Below are positions 54,336 to 62,124 of a stretch of 64,000 nt of DNA, piece by piece; position 1 is the first letter of the stretch, and the number at the start of each line of letters is the position of its first letter. The position numbers and the translations under genes are program-made. The stretch comes from Pseudomonadota bacterium. GTDB lineage: Bacteria; Pseudomonadota; Gammaproteobacteria; Burkholderiales; Burkholderiaceae_C. The DNA lies in the NCBI GenBank assembly GCA_031119395.1, contig JAVHYA010000001.1, positions 62,001 through 126,000 on the forward strand, in the 5' to 3' direction. The notes under the pieces were generated by a model. It was not told the origin of the DNA. It was given only the letters and a program-made list of their open reading frames with translations, and searched no databases.

Positions 54336-54827
54336 TCAGACGCGAAGGATGCGCTCGCCCCGGCCGATGCCGCTCGGCCCCGTGCGCACGGTCTCGAGAA
54401 TGGCCGCGCGGTCGATGGCGTCGAGGAAGGCGTCGTTCTTGCCGTGGTCGCCGGTGAGCTCGATGGTGTAGCTCTTGTCCGTCACGTCGATGATGCGGCC
54501 GCGGAAGATGTCGGCCATGCGCTTCATCTCCTCCCGCTCCTTGCCGACGGCGCGCACCTTCACCATCATGAGCTCGCGCTCGGTGTAGGCGCCCTCGGTG
54601 AGGTCGACCACCTTCACGACCTCGATGAGGCGGTTCAGGTGCTTGGTGATCTGCTCGATCACGTCGTCCGAGCCGGCGGTCTGGATCGTCATGCGCGACA
54701 GGCTCGGGTCCTCGGTCGGCGCGACGGTCAGCGATTCGATGTTGTAGCCACGGGCCGAGAACAGGCCCACCACGCGGGACAGTGCGCCGGGTTCGTTCTC
54801 CAGCAGCACGGCGATGATGTGTTTCAT
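54336..54827 (-). CDS. ilvH: Acetolactate synthase small (regulatory) subunit
   Basis: 163-aa regulatory subunit of acetolactate synthase, giving valine feedback control. The N-terminal ACT domain starts MKHIIAVLLENEPGALSRV and continues FSARGYNIESLTVAPTEDP; the C-terminal domain has ELTGDHGKNDAFLDAI. Start ATG 54827; the longer frame is not conserved. It is downstream of ilvB with 222 bp between, filled in part by the F2 inverted repeat, which is unusual because ilvB and ilvH are normally close. Confidence 0.96.
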   Translation of the reverse strand: MKHIIAVLLENEPGALSRVVGLFSARGYNIESLTVAPTEDPSLSRMTIQTAGSDDVIEQITKHLNRLIEVVKVVDLTEGAYTERELMMVKVRAVGKEREEMKRMADIFRGRIIDVTDKSYTIELTGDHGKNDAFLDAIDRAAILETVRTGPSGIGRGERILRV

Positions 54828-54938
54828 GTCTTGACTGCGACTCCTCTTCTCGCCGCCCTCCCCCGCGCACGGCAATGTGCGGGCTTGGCGGGCAATAGAT
54901 TCGTCGACGCTTAGGTTGTTGAAATCGAAATCGGGCAG

Positions 54939-55040
54939 CCGGACGCGAAGGGCGCGAAAGCTACGCGAAGGCCGCGAAAGAGAAGTTCAAAGAGGTTTTC
55001 TTTCGCGTCCTTCGCGGAACCTTTGCGTTCTTCGCGTCCG
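54939..55040. repeat. Long inverted repeat rich in cgcgaagg/ccttcgcg, copy F2
   Basis: Ends are perfect inverted copies (ccggacgcgaag and cttcgcgtccgg), with inner gcgaaggccgcgaaag facing tttcgcgtccttcgcgg around a purine-rich centre. Same family as F1 (25974-26065). It sits between ilvB and ilvH, where RNA read through would fold into a long hairpin. Confidence 0.8.
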
Positions 55041-55049
55041 GTATCCGTA

Positions 55050-56825
55050 TCAGAGGTCTTCCGAGCCCAGCAGCATCTCCGTGATGCCCTTGCCGGCCTG
55101 CACCATCGGGAACACGTTCTCGGTGGGGTCGGTGCGGAAGTCCATGAACACGGTGCGGTCCTTGAGCTTGCGCGCCTCGCGCAGCGCGGGCTCCACGTCC
55201 TGAGGCCGCTCGATCAGCATGCCGACATGGCCGTACGCCTCGGCCAGCTTCACGAAGTTGGGCAGCGCATCCATGTAGCTGTGGCTGTAGCGGCCGGAGT
55301 ACTCGATCTCCTGCCACTGGCGCACCATGCCCAGGTAGCGGTTGTTGAGCGAGCAGATCTTGATCGGCGTGTTGTACTGCAGGCAGGTCGACAGCTCCTG
55401 GATGCACATCTGCACGGATCCCTCGCCGGTGATGGTGAACACCTCGGCGTCGGGCTTGGCGAGCTTGATGCCCATCGCGTAGGGAATGCCCACGCCCATG
55501 GTGCCCAGGCCGCCGGAGTTGATCCAACGGCGCGGCTCGTCGAAGCGGTAGTACTGCGCCGCCCACATCTGGTGCTGACCGACGTCGGAGGTGATGTAGG
55601 TCTCCGTGTCCTTGGTCATGTTCCAGAGCGTCTCGACCACGTATTGCGGCTTGATCACCTCGGTGTTGCCGCGGTCGTACTTCAGGCAGTCGCGGCTGCG
55701 CCAAGCTTCGATGGTCTTCCACCAGTCGGCCAATGCGCCGGCGTCGGCGCGGGTGCTGCTCTCGCGGATCATCGAGATCAGTTCGGTCAGCACGTCCTTC
55801 ACGTCGCCCACGATCGGGATGTCGACCTTCACGCGCTTGGAGATGCTCGACGGGTCGATGTCGATGTGGATGATCTTGCGTTCGTTCTGCGCGAAATGCT
55901 TCGGGTTGCCGATCACGCGGTCGTCGAAGCGCGCGCCCACCGCGAGCAGCACGTCGCAGTTCTGCATCGCGTTGTTGGCCTCGATGGTGCCGTGCATGCC
56001 CAGCATGCCCAGGAACTTGCGGTCGCTCGCCGGGTAGGCGCCCAGGCCCATCAGGGTGTTGGTGACCGGGTAGCCCAACATGTCGACCAGGGTGCGAAGC
56101 TCGTTGGTCGCATTGCCCAGCAGCACGCCGCCGCCGGTGTAGATGTAGGGGCGCTTGGCGGTGAGCAGCAACTGCAGCGCCTTGCGGATCTGGCCGCCAT
56201 GGCCCTTCTTCACCGGGTTGTACGAGCGCATCTCGACCTTGTCGGGATAGCCTGCGTACGGCACCTTCTTGAAGGAGACGTCCTTCGGAATATCCACCAC
56301 CACGGGGCCGGGGCGGCCGCTGCGGGCGATGTGGAAGGCCTTCTTCATCGTCAGCGCGATGTCCTTCGGGTCCTTGACGAGGAAGTTGTGCTTGACGATG
56401 GGGCGGGTGATGCCGACCGTGTCGCATTCCTGGAAGGCATCCAGGCCGATGGCGGGCGTGGGCACCTGGCCGGAGATGATCACCATCGGGATCGAATCCA
56501 TGTAGGCCGTCGCGATGCCGGTGACCGCGTTCGTCAGGCCGGGGCCGGAGGTGACCAGCGCCACGCCCACGTCGCCGGTGGCGCGCGCATAGCCGTCGGC
56601 CGCGTGCACCGCGGCCTGCTCGTGGCGCACCAGCACGTGCTGGATGGTGTCCTGCTTGTAGAACGCGTCGTAGATGTAGAGAACCGCACCGCCCGGGTAG
56701 CCCCAGATGTACTTGACACCTTCGGCCTGCAGTGCCTTGACCAGCACTTCGGCGCCCATGAGTTCTTGAGATTGGCTGCCGGTGACGGCGGCTGCACTGG
56801 CGATTTCCGCCTTGGAGATTTCCAT
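55050..56825 (-). CDS. ilvB: Acetolactate synthase large (catalytic) subunit
   Basis: 591-aa ThDP/FAD-dependent enzyme that makes acetolactate and acetohydroxybutyrate for branched-chain amino acids. Marks: WGYPGGAVLYIYDAF, the catalytic Glu in VRHEQAAVHAADGYARATG, TSGPGLTNAVTGIATAYMDS, the FAD-region segment GARFDDRVIGNP, and a ThDP motif beginning GEGSVQMCIQEL and ending NNRYLGMVRQWQ. The Gly-Asp-Gly of typical ThDP sites reads GEG here (ITGEGS), as in several betaproteobacteria. ATG at 56825. First gene of ilvBHC, divergent from the ECF sigma gene. Confidence 0.96.
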   Translation of the reverse strand: MEISKAEIASAAAVTGSQSQELMGAEVLVKALQAEGVKYIWGYPGGAVLYIYDAFYKQDTIQHVLVRHEQAAVHAADGYARATGDVGVALVTSGPGLTNAVTGIATAYMDSIPMVIISGQVPTPAIGLDAFQECDTVGITRPIVKHNFLVKDPKDIALTMKKAFHIARSGRPGPVVVDIPKDVSFKKVPYAGYPDKVEMRSYNPVKKGHGGQIRKALQLLLTAKRPYIYTGGGVLLGNATNELRTLVDMLGYPVTNTLMGLGAYPASDRKFLGMLGMHGTIEANNAMQNCDVLLAVGARFDDRVIGNPKHFAQNERKIIHIDIDPSSISKRVKVDIPIVGDVKDVLTELISMIRESSTRADAGALADWWKTIEAWRSRDCLKYDRGNTEVIKPQYVVETLWNMTKDTETYITSDVGQHQMWAAQYYRFDEPRRWINSGGLGTMGVGIPYAMGIKLAKPDAEVFTITGEGSVQMCIQELSTCLQYNTPIKICSLNNRYLGMVRQWQEIEYSGRYSHSYMDALPNFVKLAEAYGHVGMLIERPQDVEPALREARKLKDRTVFMDFRTDPTENVFPMVQAGKGITEMLLGSEDL

Positions 56826-56978
56826 TTTGAGTTGAACCTTTCGAGTTTTCGGGAACGAAAAACCTTGGGTGCCCCTTGCCAGCCCTTGTGAGACCGCGTC
56901 GGGACTTAGGACCAAAACCATGGGCGGACGAGGATGTTCCGCCGGGCAGTGACCCGTTTGCCGTTTGACTTGCAGCCC

Positions 56979-57048
56979 GCGATTATGGCACTGCAGCACG
57001 CCCCGAAGTCGCCCCGGCGCACGAAAAAGGGGCCGATGCCATAATCGC
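56979..57048. promoter_or_regulatory. Divergent promoter region with 12-bp inverted repeat (ilvB / sigma factor)
   Basis: gcgattatggca (56979-56990) and tgccataatcgc (57037-57048) are perfect inverted copies. Each contains cataat in the outward direction, so they look like paired -10 elements of the divergent ilvB and sigma factor promoters. I do not see good -35 hexamers. The ~290-bp gap otherwise holds no gene; the ilvB leader would be about 150 nt. Confidence 0.55.
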
Positions 57049-57114
57049 CGCCGCCCAAAACAAGGCATCCTGCCGCCCCACCCCCACCACGCGCCTTTCC
57101 GCGCGGCCTCTCGC

Positions 57115-57684
57115 TTGGCATCCGAACAAGAACTCTCCGATTTCCTCAAGAGCGTCGAGAAACGGGCCTTCAAGCGCTCGATCTACCACGTGCGCGACGA
57201 GGAAGCCGCCCTGGACATCGTGCAGGACAGCATGATGAAGCTCGCGGAGCACTACGGGGACAAGCCGGCCAACGAGCTGCCGATGCTGTTCCAGCGCATC
57301 CTGTCGAACTGCACGCTGGACTGGTTTCGCCGCCAGAAGACGCGCCGGGCGTTGTTTTCCAACCTCAGCGACTTCGAGAGCGCCGATGACGAGGGCGGCG
57401 ATTTCGACCTGCTGGAGAACCTCGCCTCCGATCCCGACACGCGCGAAACCGAGAGCGCCGAAGACACCACCCGCCGGGCACAGATCTTCCATGAGATCGA
57501 GGAGCAGATCGCGGCCCTCCCGGCCCGTCAACGCGAGGCTTTTCTGATGCGTTACTGGGAAGAAATGGACGTTTCCGAGACGGCTGCCGCCATGGGGTGT
57601 TCCGAAGGCAGCGTCAAGACGCACTGTTCGCGGGCCGTCCACGCCTTGAGCAAAGCCCTCAAGGCCAGGGGAATCCAGCTATGA
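57115..57684 (+). CDS. ECF-family RNA polymerase sigma factor
   Basis: 189 aa from the TTG at 57115 (LASEQELSDFLKSVEKRAFK). Region sigma-2 contains YHVRDEEAALDIVQDSMMKLAE and the -10 recognition segment; a long acidic linker (SADDEGGDFDLLENLASDPD) follows; region sigma-4 has LPARQREAFLMRYWEEMDV and a helix-turn-helix (SETAAAMGCSEGSVKTH). No ATG with a ribosome site fits better. It is coupled by ATGA to a single-pass membrane protein gene (DUF3619) that could be its anti-sigma factor. The regulon is unknown. Confidence 0.9.
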   Translation: MASEQELSDFLKSVEKRAFKRSIYHVRDEEAALDIVQDSMMKLAEHYGDKPANELPMLFQRILSNCTLDWFRRQKTRRALFSNLSDFESADDEGGDFDLLENLASDPDTRETESAEDTTRRAQIFHEIEEQIAALPARQREAFLMRYWEEMDVSETAAAMGCSEGSVKTHCSRAVHALSKALKARGIQL

Positions 57685-58118
57685 CCACGACTTCGAACGC
57701 CACCGCCCACGCTCAGCAGGAGCGCTTCGGCCGCGCCGTGGCCGCCCGCCTGTCGGCCGGCAGCCACGACCTGCCACACGACATCACCGAACGGCTGCGC
57801 GCCGGGCGCATGCAGGCGCTCGCACGCCGCAAGGTGGTGCAGGTCCGCACGGCGCCCGCGGGCGGGGTGATCGGCATGTCCGGGGGCGCTGCCCTGCTCG
57901 GGGGCGGCGATGGCGGCTGGTGGACCCGGGTGGCCAGCGTGCTGCCGCTGTTGGCGCTGGTCGCCGGCCTCGTCACCATCTCCGTCTGGCAGGAAGAAGA
58001 CCGCACGGCCGAAGTCGCCGACGTCGATGCCGCCCTGCTCACCGACGAGTTGCCGCCCGCCGCCTACACCGACCCCGGCTTCGCCCAGTTCCTCAAGCGC
58101 GAAGCCTCGCCCCGCTGA
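57681..58118 (+). CDS. DUF3619 single-pass membrane protein, candidate anti-sigma factor
   Basis: 145 aa: cytoplasmic N-terminal region (1-~80) with a helical segment ERFGRAVAARLSAG and HDITERLRAGRMQALA, one transmembrane helix at ~83-102, and a short periplasmic tail ending FAQFLKREA. It matches DUF3619, a family found after this sigma factor in Burkholderiales. The layout (soluble domain, one helix, small exterior tail) and overlap with the sigma gene (ATGA) are those of an anti-sigma factor. That role is inference; no zinc-binding HxxxCxxC motif is present. Confidence 0.8.
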   Translation: MTTTSNATAHAQQERFGRAVAARLSAGSHDLPHDITERLRAGRMQALARRKVVQVRTAPAGGVIGMSGGAALLGGGDGGWWTRVASVLPLLALVAGLVTISVWQEEDRTAEVADVDAALLTDELPPAAYTDPGFAQFLKREASPR

Positions 58119-58151
58119 CGCGCCGTCGCAACACCTGCTCCTCCCGCCTTC

Positions 58152-58985
58152 ATGCCCTTGCCGTCCGCCATCTCCCGTGAGCCACGCCCCACCGGGGGGC
58201 TGCTCGCCATCACGGTGCGCGCGGCCGGGGCGCTCGGCGCGGTGGCGCTGGCGATCGGCGGATGGATCACGCTCGACGCCCAGGCCCAGGCCCAGCCGCC
58301 GCAGCCGACGCCTGCGGCGGATGCCCGCGCTCCGGTCAATGGCGCCACGGGCGCGACGAAGGCAGCCGCGCCCAGCCCCAAATCGCGCCCGACGCCAGCC
58401 AAGCCGCTCTGGACCGACCTGACCGCCGCGCAGCAGGCCGCCCTCCGACCGCTCGCGCAGCACTGGAACGGCCTGAGCGAAGCGCACAAGCGCAAGTGGC
58501 TGGCGCTTTCGCGCAACTACAACAAGCTCAGCGCCGAAGAGCAGTCCACGCTGCATGGGCGCATGGCCGATTGGGCTGCCCTCAGCGCACGCGACCGGGC
58601 CCAGGCGCGTCTCAATTTCGCCGAGGTCAAGCGCCTCGCCCCCGCCGACGAGCGCAAGGCCAAGTGGGAGGCCTACCAGGCCCTCAGCGAGGAGGAACGC
58701 CGCCAGCTCGCCGCCAGCGCGGCGGCGGTGCCGACCACGGCGGCGCTGCCCCTGCGCCCGGTGCCGGAGCGCAAGCTGGCCCCCATTCCCGACAGCGCAC
58801 TCAGCCAGGGCCACGGCGGCCCGCGCATCCAGATTGCGCCGCCACGCGCCCAGGCGCCGCTGCTGGCACCCGTGCCCCCCTCGGCCGAGGCCATGTACCC
58901 GGAGCCCGCGGCGACCCCCGCCGCGACCGCGCCCGCCACCGCGGCCCCGACGGCGGCGTCCGACCCCGCGCCTGCGGCGCAGTGA
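58152..58985 (+). CDS. DUF3106 protein, exported or membrane-anchored
   Basis: 277 aa. An N-terminal hydrophobic stretch (LGAVALAIGGWITLDAQAQA) acts as signal or anchor, followed by a Pro/Ala linker. The DUF3106 repeat region at about 85-185 is rich in Trp and Leu (LAQHWNGLSEAHKRKWLALS, RMADWAALSARDRAQARLNF), recurring with a period near 20 residues and helical. The C-terminal ~90 residues are Pro/Ala-rich low complexity. The function is unknown. It belongs to the sigma factor operon and may be a target or modulator of the envelope response. ATG 58152 lies 33 bp after DUF3619. Confidence 0.8.
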   Translation: MPLPSAISREPRPTGGLLAITVRAAGALGAVALAIGGWITLDAQAQAQPPQPTPAADARAPVNGATGATKAAAPSPKSRPTPAKPLWTDLTAAQQAALRPLAQHWNGLSEAHKRKWLALSRNYNKLSAEEQSTLHGRMADWAALSARDRAQARLNFAEVKRLAPADERKAKWEAYQALSEEERRQLAASAAAVPTTAALPLRPVPERKLAPIPDSALSQGHGGPRIQIAPPRAQAPLLAPVPPSAEAMYPEPAATPAATAPATAAPTAASDPAPAAQ

Positions 58986-59011
58986 CCATTCCGGTGCGGG
59001 ACAATGCGGGC

Positions 59012-59587
59012 ATGCCCCCGCAGTCGACCTCGCCTCCGTCTCCCATGCCAAATACGGCTGCAGCCCCCGCCGACAGGGCGCCGGCAGCTCCTGAATTGAT
59101 AGCACCCGGCCTCTGGCGGCGCATGGCCTGCTGGCTGTACGAGGGCATGCTCATGTTCGCCGTGGTGTTCGTGGCCGGCTGGCTGTTCAGCACGCTGGGC
59201 CAGATGCGCGACGCGATGGACGCGCGCCGCCACCTGCTCCAGGCCTTCCTGTTCGTGGTCTTCGGCATCTACTTCACCTGGTTCTGGTCGCGCGGCCAGA
59301 CGCTCGCCATGAAAACCTGGGGTCTGCGTGTGGTCGACCGCCACGGCGCGCCCGTCACGCAGTTGCGCGCGCTCGGCCGCTACCTGCTCAGCTGGATCTG
59401 GTTTTTGCCCCCGCTGGCCGCGCTGTCGCTGCTGCCCTTCAGGATTTCGGGCGGCGAGTCGGTGGTCCTGATCGCCGGCTGGGTCATCGTCTGGGCGCTG
59501 CTGGCCCGCTTCCACCCGCAACGCCAGTTCTGGCACGACGCCTGGGCCGGCACGCGCCTCGTCGCGTCCAAGCCCCTGAGCCGATGA
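59012..59587 (+). CDS. RDD-family membrane protein
   Basis: 191-aa membrane protein. The RDD domain (about 35-180) has three to four hydrophobic helices, with LYEGMLMFAVVFVAGWLF, the FWSRGQTLAMKTWGLRVVD motif after helix 2 and QFWHDAWAGTRLV at the end. RDD proteins are of uncertain function (some transport roles known). The first ~35 residues are Pro/Ala-rich and residues 13-31 are encoded by interspersed repeat R7. ATG 59012 or 59045 may start. The stop overlaps dgkA (ATGA). Confidence 0.85.
   Translation: MPPQSTSPPSPMPNTAAAPADRAPAAPELIAPGLWRRMACWLYEGMLMFAVVFVAGWLFSTLGQMRDAMDARRHLLQAFLFVVFGIYFTWFWSRGQTLAMKTWGLRVVDRHGAPVTQLRALGRYLLSWIWFLPPLAALSLLPFRISGGESVVLIAGWVIVWALLARFHPQRQFWHDAWAGTRLVASKPLSR
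59049..59103 (-). repeat. Interspersed gatagc repeat, copy R7, inside RDD gene
   Basis: Reverse orientation: aaatacggctgcagccccc, gccgacagggcgccgg, and end gctcctgaattgatagc (59087-59103). It is more diverged than the others but keeps the end and spacing. It codes for residues 13-31 of the RDD protein. Confidence 0.65.
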
Positions 59588-59991
59588 GCACCACCCCCAC
59601 CGATCCCGCCCTCGTCAACCCGCAGAAGGCGCGCAAGGGCCTGAACCGCCTGTGGCATGCCGCCGGCTATTCGCTCAATGGCCTGCGCGCCGGCTGGGGC
59701 GAGGCGGCCTTCCGCATGGAAGCGACGATGGCCGTCGTGATGGTGCCGCTGGCCTTCTGGCTCGGCCGCAATTGGGTCGAGGTCGCGTTGCTGGCGGGCA
59801 GCGTGGTGATCGTGATGATCGTGGAACTGCTCAACACCGCCGTCGAGGCGGCCATCGACCGCATCGGCCCCGAATGGCACGACCTGTCCAAGCGCGCCAA
59901 GGACATGGGCAGCGCCGCCGTGCTGCTGGCGAGCCTGCTCGCCGGCGGCATCTGGCTGGCCGCGCTCTGGCAACGCTTGTTCGTCGCCTGA
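59584..59991 (+). CDS. dgkA: Diacylglycerol kinase
   Basis: 135-aa three-helix membrane enzyme that phosphorylates diacylglycerol, recycling lipid released from envelope glycan synthesis. The N-terminal amphipathic part (KARKGLNRLWHAAGYSLNGL) is followed by EAAFRMEA and the catalytic signature VELLNTAVEAAIDRIG, then the SKRAKDMGSAAV segment. Length is slightly more than E. coli DgkA (121 aa). Coupled to the RDD gene by ATGA. Likely a member of the sigma factor operon. Confidence 0.94.
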   Translation: MSTTPTDPALVNPQKARKGLNRLWHAAGYSLNGLRAGWGEAAFRMEATMAVVMVPLAFWLGRNWVEVALLAGSVVIVMIVELLNTAVEAAIDRIGPEWHDLSKRAKDMGSAAVLLASLLAGGIWLAALWQRLFVA

Positions 59992-60022
59992 CCGTCACGG
60001 CCGGGCGGCATCCTTTTCTCGC

Positions 60023-60622
60023 ATGACGACTTCCTCTCACTCCTTTTCCCTCTGCGTCTACTGCGGCTCGCGCCCCGGCGAAGGCGCCGCGTATCTCGAT
60101 GCCGCCCAGGCCGTCGGCCAGTGGATCGGCCAGCAGGGCGGCCAACTGGTCTATGGCGGCGGCCGCACCGGCCTGATGGGCACGGTGGCGGAGGCCACGC
60201 GCCTGGCCGGCGGCCGGGTGGTCGGCATCATCCCCAAGGCACTGGTCGACAAGGAACTGGCCAATACCCTGTGCGACGAGCTGCACGTCGTCGACACCAT
60301 GCACGAGCGCAAGGCCATGATGGGCGCGCGTGCCGACGCCTTCGTGGCACTGGCCGGCGGCATCGGCACCTTCGAGGAACTGTTCGAGATCTGGACCTGG
60401 CGCCAGCTGGGCTACCACGACAAGCCCACCGGCATCCTCAACACCGCCGGCTACTACGACGGGCTGCTGCACTTCCTCGGCCACAGCGTGCGCGCGGGCT
60501 TCATGGGCGACTGGCAGATGAACCTGGTGCGCACCGGCACCGAGCCGGTGGGCCTGCTGCAGGCGTTGCGCGACGAGGCGCTGCGCCACCCGGGCGGCGA
60601 CCGCCTGGCGCAGGTGGTGTGA
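60023..60622 (+). CDS. LOG-family protein (TIGR00730; nucleoside monophosphate phosphoribohydrolase)
   Basis: 199 aa. Rossmann-fold LOG/lysine decarboxylase-like family, which hydrolyses cytokinin riboside monophosphates or AMP-type nucleotides. Motifs: VYCGSRPGEG, VYGGGRTGLMG, the MHERKAMM segment and ALAGGIGTFEELFE; the usual PGGxGTxxE has Ala for Pro here. PGGxGT residues are otherwise intact. It is 31 bp after dgkA on the same strand. The physiological substrate in this bacterium is not known. Confidence 0.92.
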   Translation: MTTSSHSFSLCVYCGSRPGEGAAYLDAAQAVGQWIGQQGGQLVYGGGRTGLMGTVAEATRLAGGRVVGIIPKALVDKELANTLCDELHVVDTMHERKAMMGARADAFVALAGGIGTFEELFEIWTWRQLGYHDKPTGILNTAGYYDGLLHFLGHSVRAGFMGDWQMNLVRTGTEPVGLLQALRDEALRHPGGDRLAQVV

Positions 60623-60667
60623 AGGTGTCGTGAATCCGGCCCGCTCAGCGCGGGCGGGCGCAGCGCG

Positions 60668-61096
<429 letters not shown>

Positions 61097-61167
61097 CTAT
61101 CGCGCCACGGCCGCCGCATGACCGCCGCCGCACGCGGGCGCGGCGCCGCTGGTACGCTCGGCGGCTC

Positions 61168-62124
61168 ATGCGATCCCCTTCCCCGGCCGCCCCGCGGTCG
61201 CCCCTGCTGGCGCTCTACCGCTGGTTCAACGGCCAGGCCTGGCTGCTGCTGGTCTTCACCACCCTGATCTGGGGCTGCAACGCGGTCGCCGCGCGGCTGG
61301 CGGTGGGCGAGATCTCGCCCATGATGCTGACCACGGCGCGCTGGTCGATCTGCTGCGTGGCGCTGTTCCTGTCGGCGCGCCACCAGGTCGCCGCCCACTG
61401 GCGCGCCCTGCGCCCGCACTGGCGCTACCTCGCCGTCATGGGCACGGCCGGCTTCACCGCCTTCAACGCGCTCTTCTACGCCGCCGCGCACCACACCACG
61501 GCCATCAACATCGCGATCATCCAGGGCACGATCCCCGTGCTGGTGCTGCTGGGCGGCGTCCTGTTCCTGCGGCTGCGCGTGACGCCACTGCAGATGCTGG
61601 GCGTGGCCGTCACGCTGGCGGGCATCGTCGTCGTCGCCTCGCGCGGGCAGCTGGCGGTGCTCACCGGGCTGGCCTTCAACGAGGGCGACGTGTGGATGGT
61701 GGTCGCCTCGGCGCTCTATGCCGGCTACATGCTCGGACTGCGCCGCCGGCCCCCGGTGCCGCCCATCGTCTTCTTCGCCGCCGTGGCGGCCGTGGCGGCG
61801 CTCACCTCGCTGCCGCTGCTGGCCGCCGAAATCGCGACCGGCCATTTCGTCGTGCCCACGCCCAAGGGGTGGCTGCTGATGCTCTTCGTCGGGCTGCTGC
61901 CTTCCTTCGTCTCGCAGATCACCTTCATCCAGGCGGTGGCGCTGATCGGCCCGGCACGCGCGGGGGTGTTCCTCAATCTCACGCCGGTGTTCGGGCCGCT
62001 GCTGGCGGTGCTGGTCCTGGGAGAGCCGCTGGCCCCCTTCCATGCCGTCGCCCTGGCGCTGGTGCTCGGCGGCATCTGGATCGCCGAGCAGCTGGGGGCA
62101 CCCAAGGCGGTGAAGCCTTCATGA
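61168..62124 (+). CDS. DMT-superfamily (EamA) transporter
   Basis: 318-aa inner-membrane protein with ten hydrophobic helices in two EamA repeats (about 30-160 and 175-310). Features are TTLIWGCNAVAARLAVGEISP in helix 1, MLTTARWSICC in helix 2 and the second repeat's LNLTPVFGPLLAVLVLGEPL. Family members export amino acids or other metabolites; the substrate is unknown. Stop overlaps the start of the FemAB-like gene (ATGA), so co-translated. No ribosome-binding site stands out before ATG 61168. Confidence 0.9.
   Translation: MRSPSPAAPRSPLLALYRWFNGQAWLLLVFTTLIWGCNAVAARLAVGEISPMMLTTARWSICCVALFLSARHQVAAHWRALRPHWRYLAVMGTAGFTAFNALFYAAAHHTTAINIAIIQGTIPVLVLLGGVLFLRLRVTPLQMLGVAVTLAGIVVVASRGQLAVLTGLAFNEGDVWMVVASALYAGYMLGLRRRPPVPPIVFFAAVAAVAALTSLPLLAAEIATGHFVVPTPKGWLLMLFVGLLPSFVSQITFIQAVALIGPARAGVFLNLTPVFGPLLAVLVLGEPLAPFHAVALALVLGGIWIAEQLGAPKAVKPS

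Noticed and set aside
56826-56923. In-frame upstream extension of ilvB beginning Met-Val-Leu-Val-Leu, like an ilv leader peptide
   Set aside because: It has no stop before ilvB, no ribosome-binding site and no terminator-type hairpin, so it is not an attenuator leader by the evidence visible.
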